From assembly GCA_027050775.1 (NCBI GenBank), contig JALUBH010000018.1, positions 1-64,000 of the forward strand: DNA of 64,000 bases. Direction: 5' to 3'. The notes beneath the pieces were generated by a model that saw nothing but the letters and a program-made list of their open reading frames with translations, was not told the origin of the DNA and made no database searches. Shown piece by piece: positions 63,538 through 64,000 of the stretch. The position numbers were made by a program, and so were the translations under genes. Within the stretch, counting starts at the first letter, position 1; every line of letters begins with the position of its first letter. The DNA comes from Campylobacteraceae bacterium (GTDB taxonomy: Bacteria; Campylobacterota; Campylobacteria; Campylobacterales; Sulfurospirillaceae).

Positions 63538-63816
63538 CTATGAAAAAGTCTCTATATCAAACTCTACGCCTAGTGGTATACTCACAACTTCTATCTCAGG
63601 GTGTATATCTATCCTAAGCTGTCTTTCTATGCCATATTTAAGGGTTTGTGAAGCTGACGCACAGCCATGACAGGCGCCTTGAAGCTGAACAAAAACTTTG
63701 CCATTTTTTATCCCTAAAAGTGTCAAGCCACCACCATCAAGTGCCAACATAGGCTTAACTTTATCTAAAGATTTTTCTACTGCCGGAAGTAATTCCTCAT
63801 CTGAAAAAGGTATCAT
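63538..63816 (-). CDS. NifU C-terminal domain protein (Fe-S scaffold)
   Basis: 92 residues covering only the NFU domain. LDGGGLTLLGIKNGKVFVQL (in parts about 23-43) and the CHGCASASQTLKYGIE motif (about 49-64) with the cluster-binding Cys pair are intact. Such short proteins carry 4Fe-4S clusters to apoproteins, of which this window has many (PFOR, AddB). First gene of the run that reaches gph. Confidence 0.9.
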   Translation of the reverse strand: MIPFSDEELLPAVEKSLDKVKPMLALDGGGLTLLGIKNGKVFVQLQGACHGCASASQTLKYGIERQLRIDIHPEIEVVSIPLGVEFDIETFS

Positions 63817-63840
63817 TTAATGTCCTAATATTTTTTCTTA

Positions 63841-63862
63841 TTTAACCAAATCTTTGGTTAAA
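63841..63862. promoter_or_regulatory. 22-bp palindrome upstream of the NifU-like gene
   Basis: TTTAACCAAA and TTTGGTTAAA are perfect reverse complements with two bases between. It lies 25 bp before the NifU-like ATG and could be an operator or a hairpin ending the preceding transcript, though no T-run follows on the minus strand. Confidence 0.45.
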
Positions 63863-63941
63863 AGCGACTGAATCGTGAGAGATAGTTTTATGTACAGATT
63901 TATCTGCTCACTTTAAGGTACCCCTAAATGCATAGTAAAAT

Positions 63942-64000
63942 TTAAAAACCTCCTGCGCCACCCCCCATACCACCTCCTGCACTATCACCACCCATGCCGC
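63942..64000 (-). CDS. Gly-rich C-terminus of a protein cut by the window edge
   Basis: The last 19 codons before a TAA read GMGGDSAGGGMGGGAGGF. Such Gly/Met tails are seen in some membrane proteins with TPM-like or chaperone domains, but too little is visible to name it. The rest lies beyond the window. Confidence 0.5.
   Translation of the reverse strand, partial: GMGGDSAGGGMGGGAGGF

Overview
The window is almost entirely protein-coding, AT-rich DNA from a bacterium of the Campylobacterota (Epsilonproteobacteria). The evidence is the gene repertoire: a dimeric dUTPase, a cbb3 oxidase operon ccoNOQP followed by a DUF4006 protein, DUF507 next to carA, a stand-alone HisZ, NnrS, both NifJ-type and four-subunit pyruvate:ferredoxin oxidoreductases, and histidine kinases with the HWRQPL H-box. 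A free-living, microaerobic, possibly chemolithotrophic relative of Sulfurimonas or Sulfuricurvum is my inference; the species cannot be fixed from sequence reading alone. No rRNA, tRNA, CRISPR array, prophage or complete insertion sequence was found.

Layout. 0.1-2.6 kb: dut, two small + strand genes, luxS and a small zinc-ribbon-like gene. 2.6-6.2 kb: nifJ. 6.4-14.6 kb: an operon of an M20 carboxypeptidase, the peptide importer dppABCDF and a HAD phosphatase, divergent from an aspartoacylase. 14.6-25 kb: MscS, an OmpA-family porin, RecQ, a methyltransferase, a DEAD-box helicase with altered motifs II and III, a periplasmic DsrE-like protein, an orphan peptide-binding protein and a DUF945-like protein. 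25-28.4 kb: a DUF234 protein and a cation/H+ antiporter, flanked by two copies of a predicted small RNA, then corA. 28.4-32.2 kb: DUF523, rpsI-rplM, and a chemoreceptor coupled to a receiver-less CheB. 32.2-42.4 kb: one tightly packed minus-strand run from ccoNOQP through small membrane proteins and FixH into addB-addA and a haem-binding protein. 42.5-46.7 kb: DUF507, carA, a TauE/SafE-like membrane protein and a histidine kinase/response regulator pair. 46.8-52.5 kb: nnrS, then a run of hisZ, purA, fliJ-like, motE-like, DUF4126 and lysE-type genes. 52.6-55.8 kb: porGDAB. 55.8-63.8 kb: a continuous minus-strand run of housekeeping genes (NifU-like, TPR-like, murE, panD, ybaB, PDZ, ispA, tkt, Asp/Glu racemase, gph). 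The right edge cuts a Gly-rich C-terminus.

The most noteworthy signals are not protein families. (1) Two homologous ~80-nt small RNA genes (24962-25040 and 27212-27294, minus strand) each have a -10 box, an identical 5' end carrying an anti-Shine-Dalgarno core (CCCUCCUUUU) and a rho-independent terminator. The terminator stem changes by a compensatory base pair between copies, which is good evidence for selected RNA structure. (2) Three genes appear to start at AUA at a standard distance from a Shine-Dalgarno sequence; in the racemase gene the AUA sits exactly where the family's first Met lies, in an AUAA start/stop overlap. (3) A 116-bp element bounded by 23-nt perfect inverted repeats, with nested hairpins, lies between the antiporter gene and the second small RNA. 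(4) The cbb3 operon hides a 33-residue membrane microprotein and continues without a gap into addBA. All functional statements rest on motif reading, without database searches.
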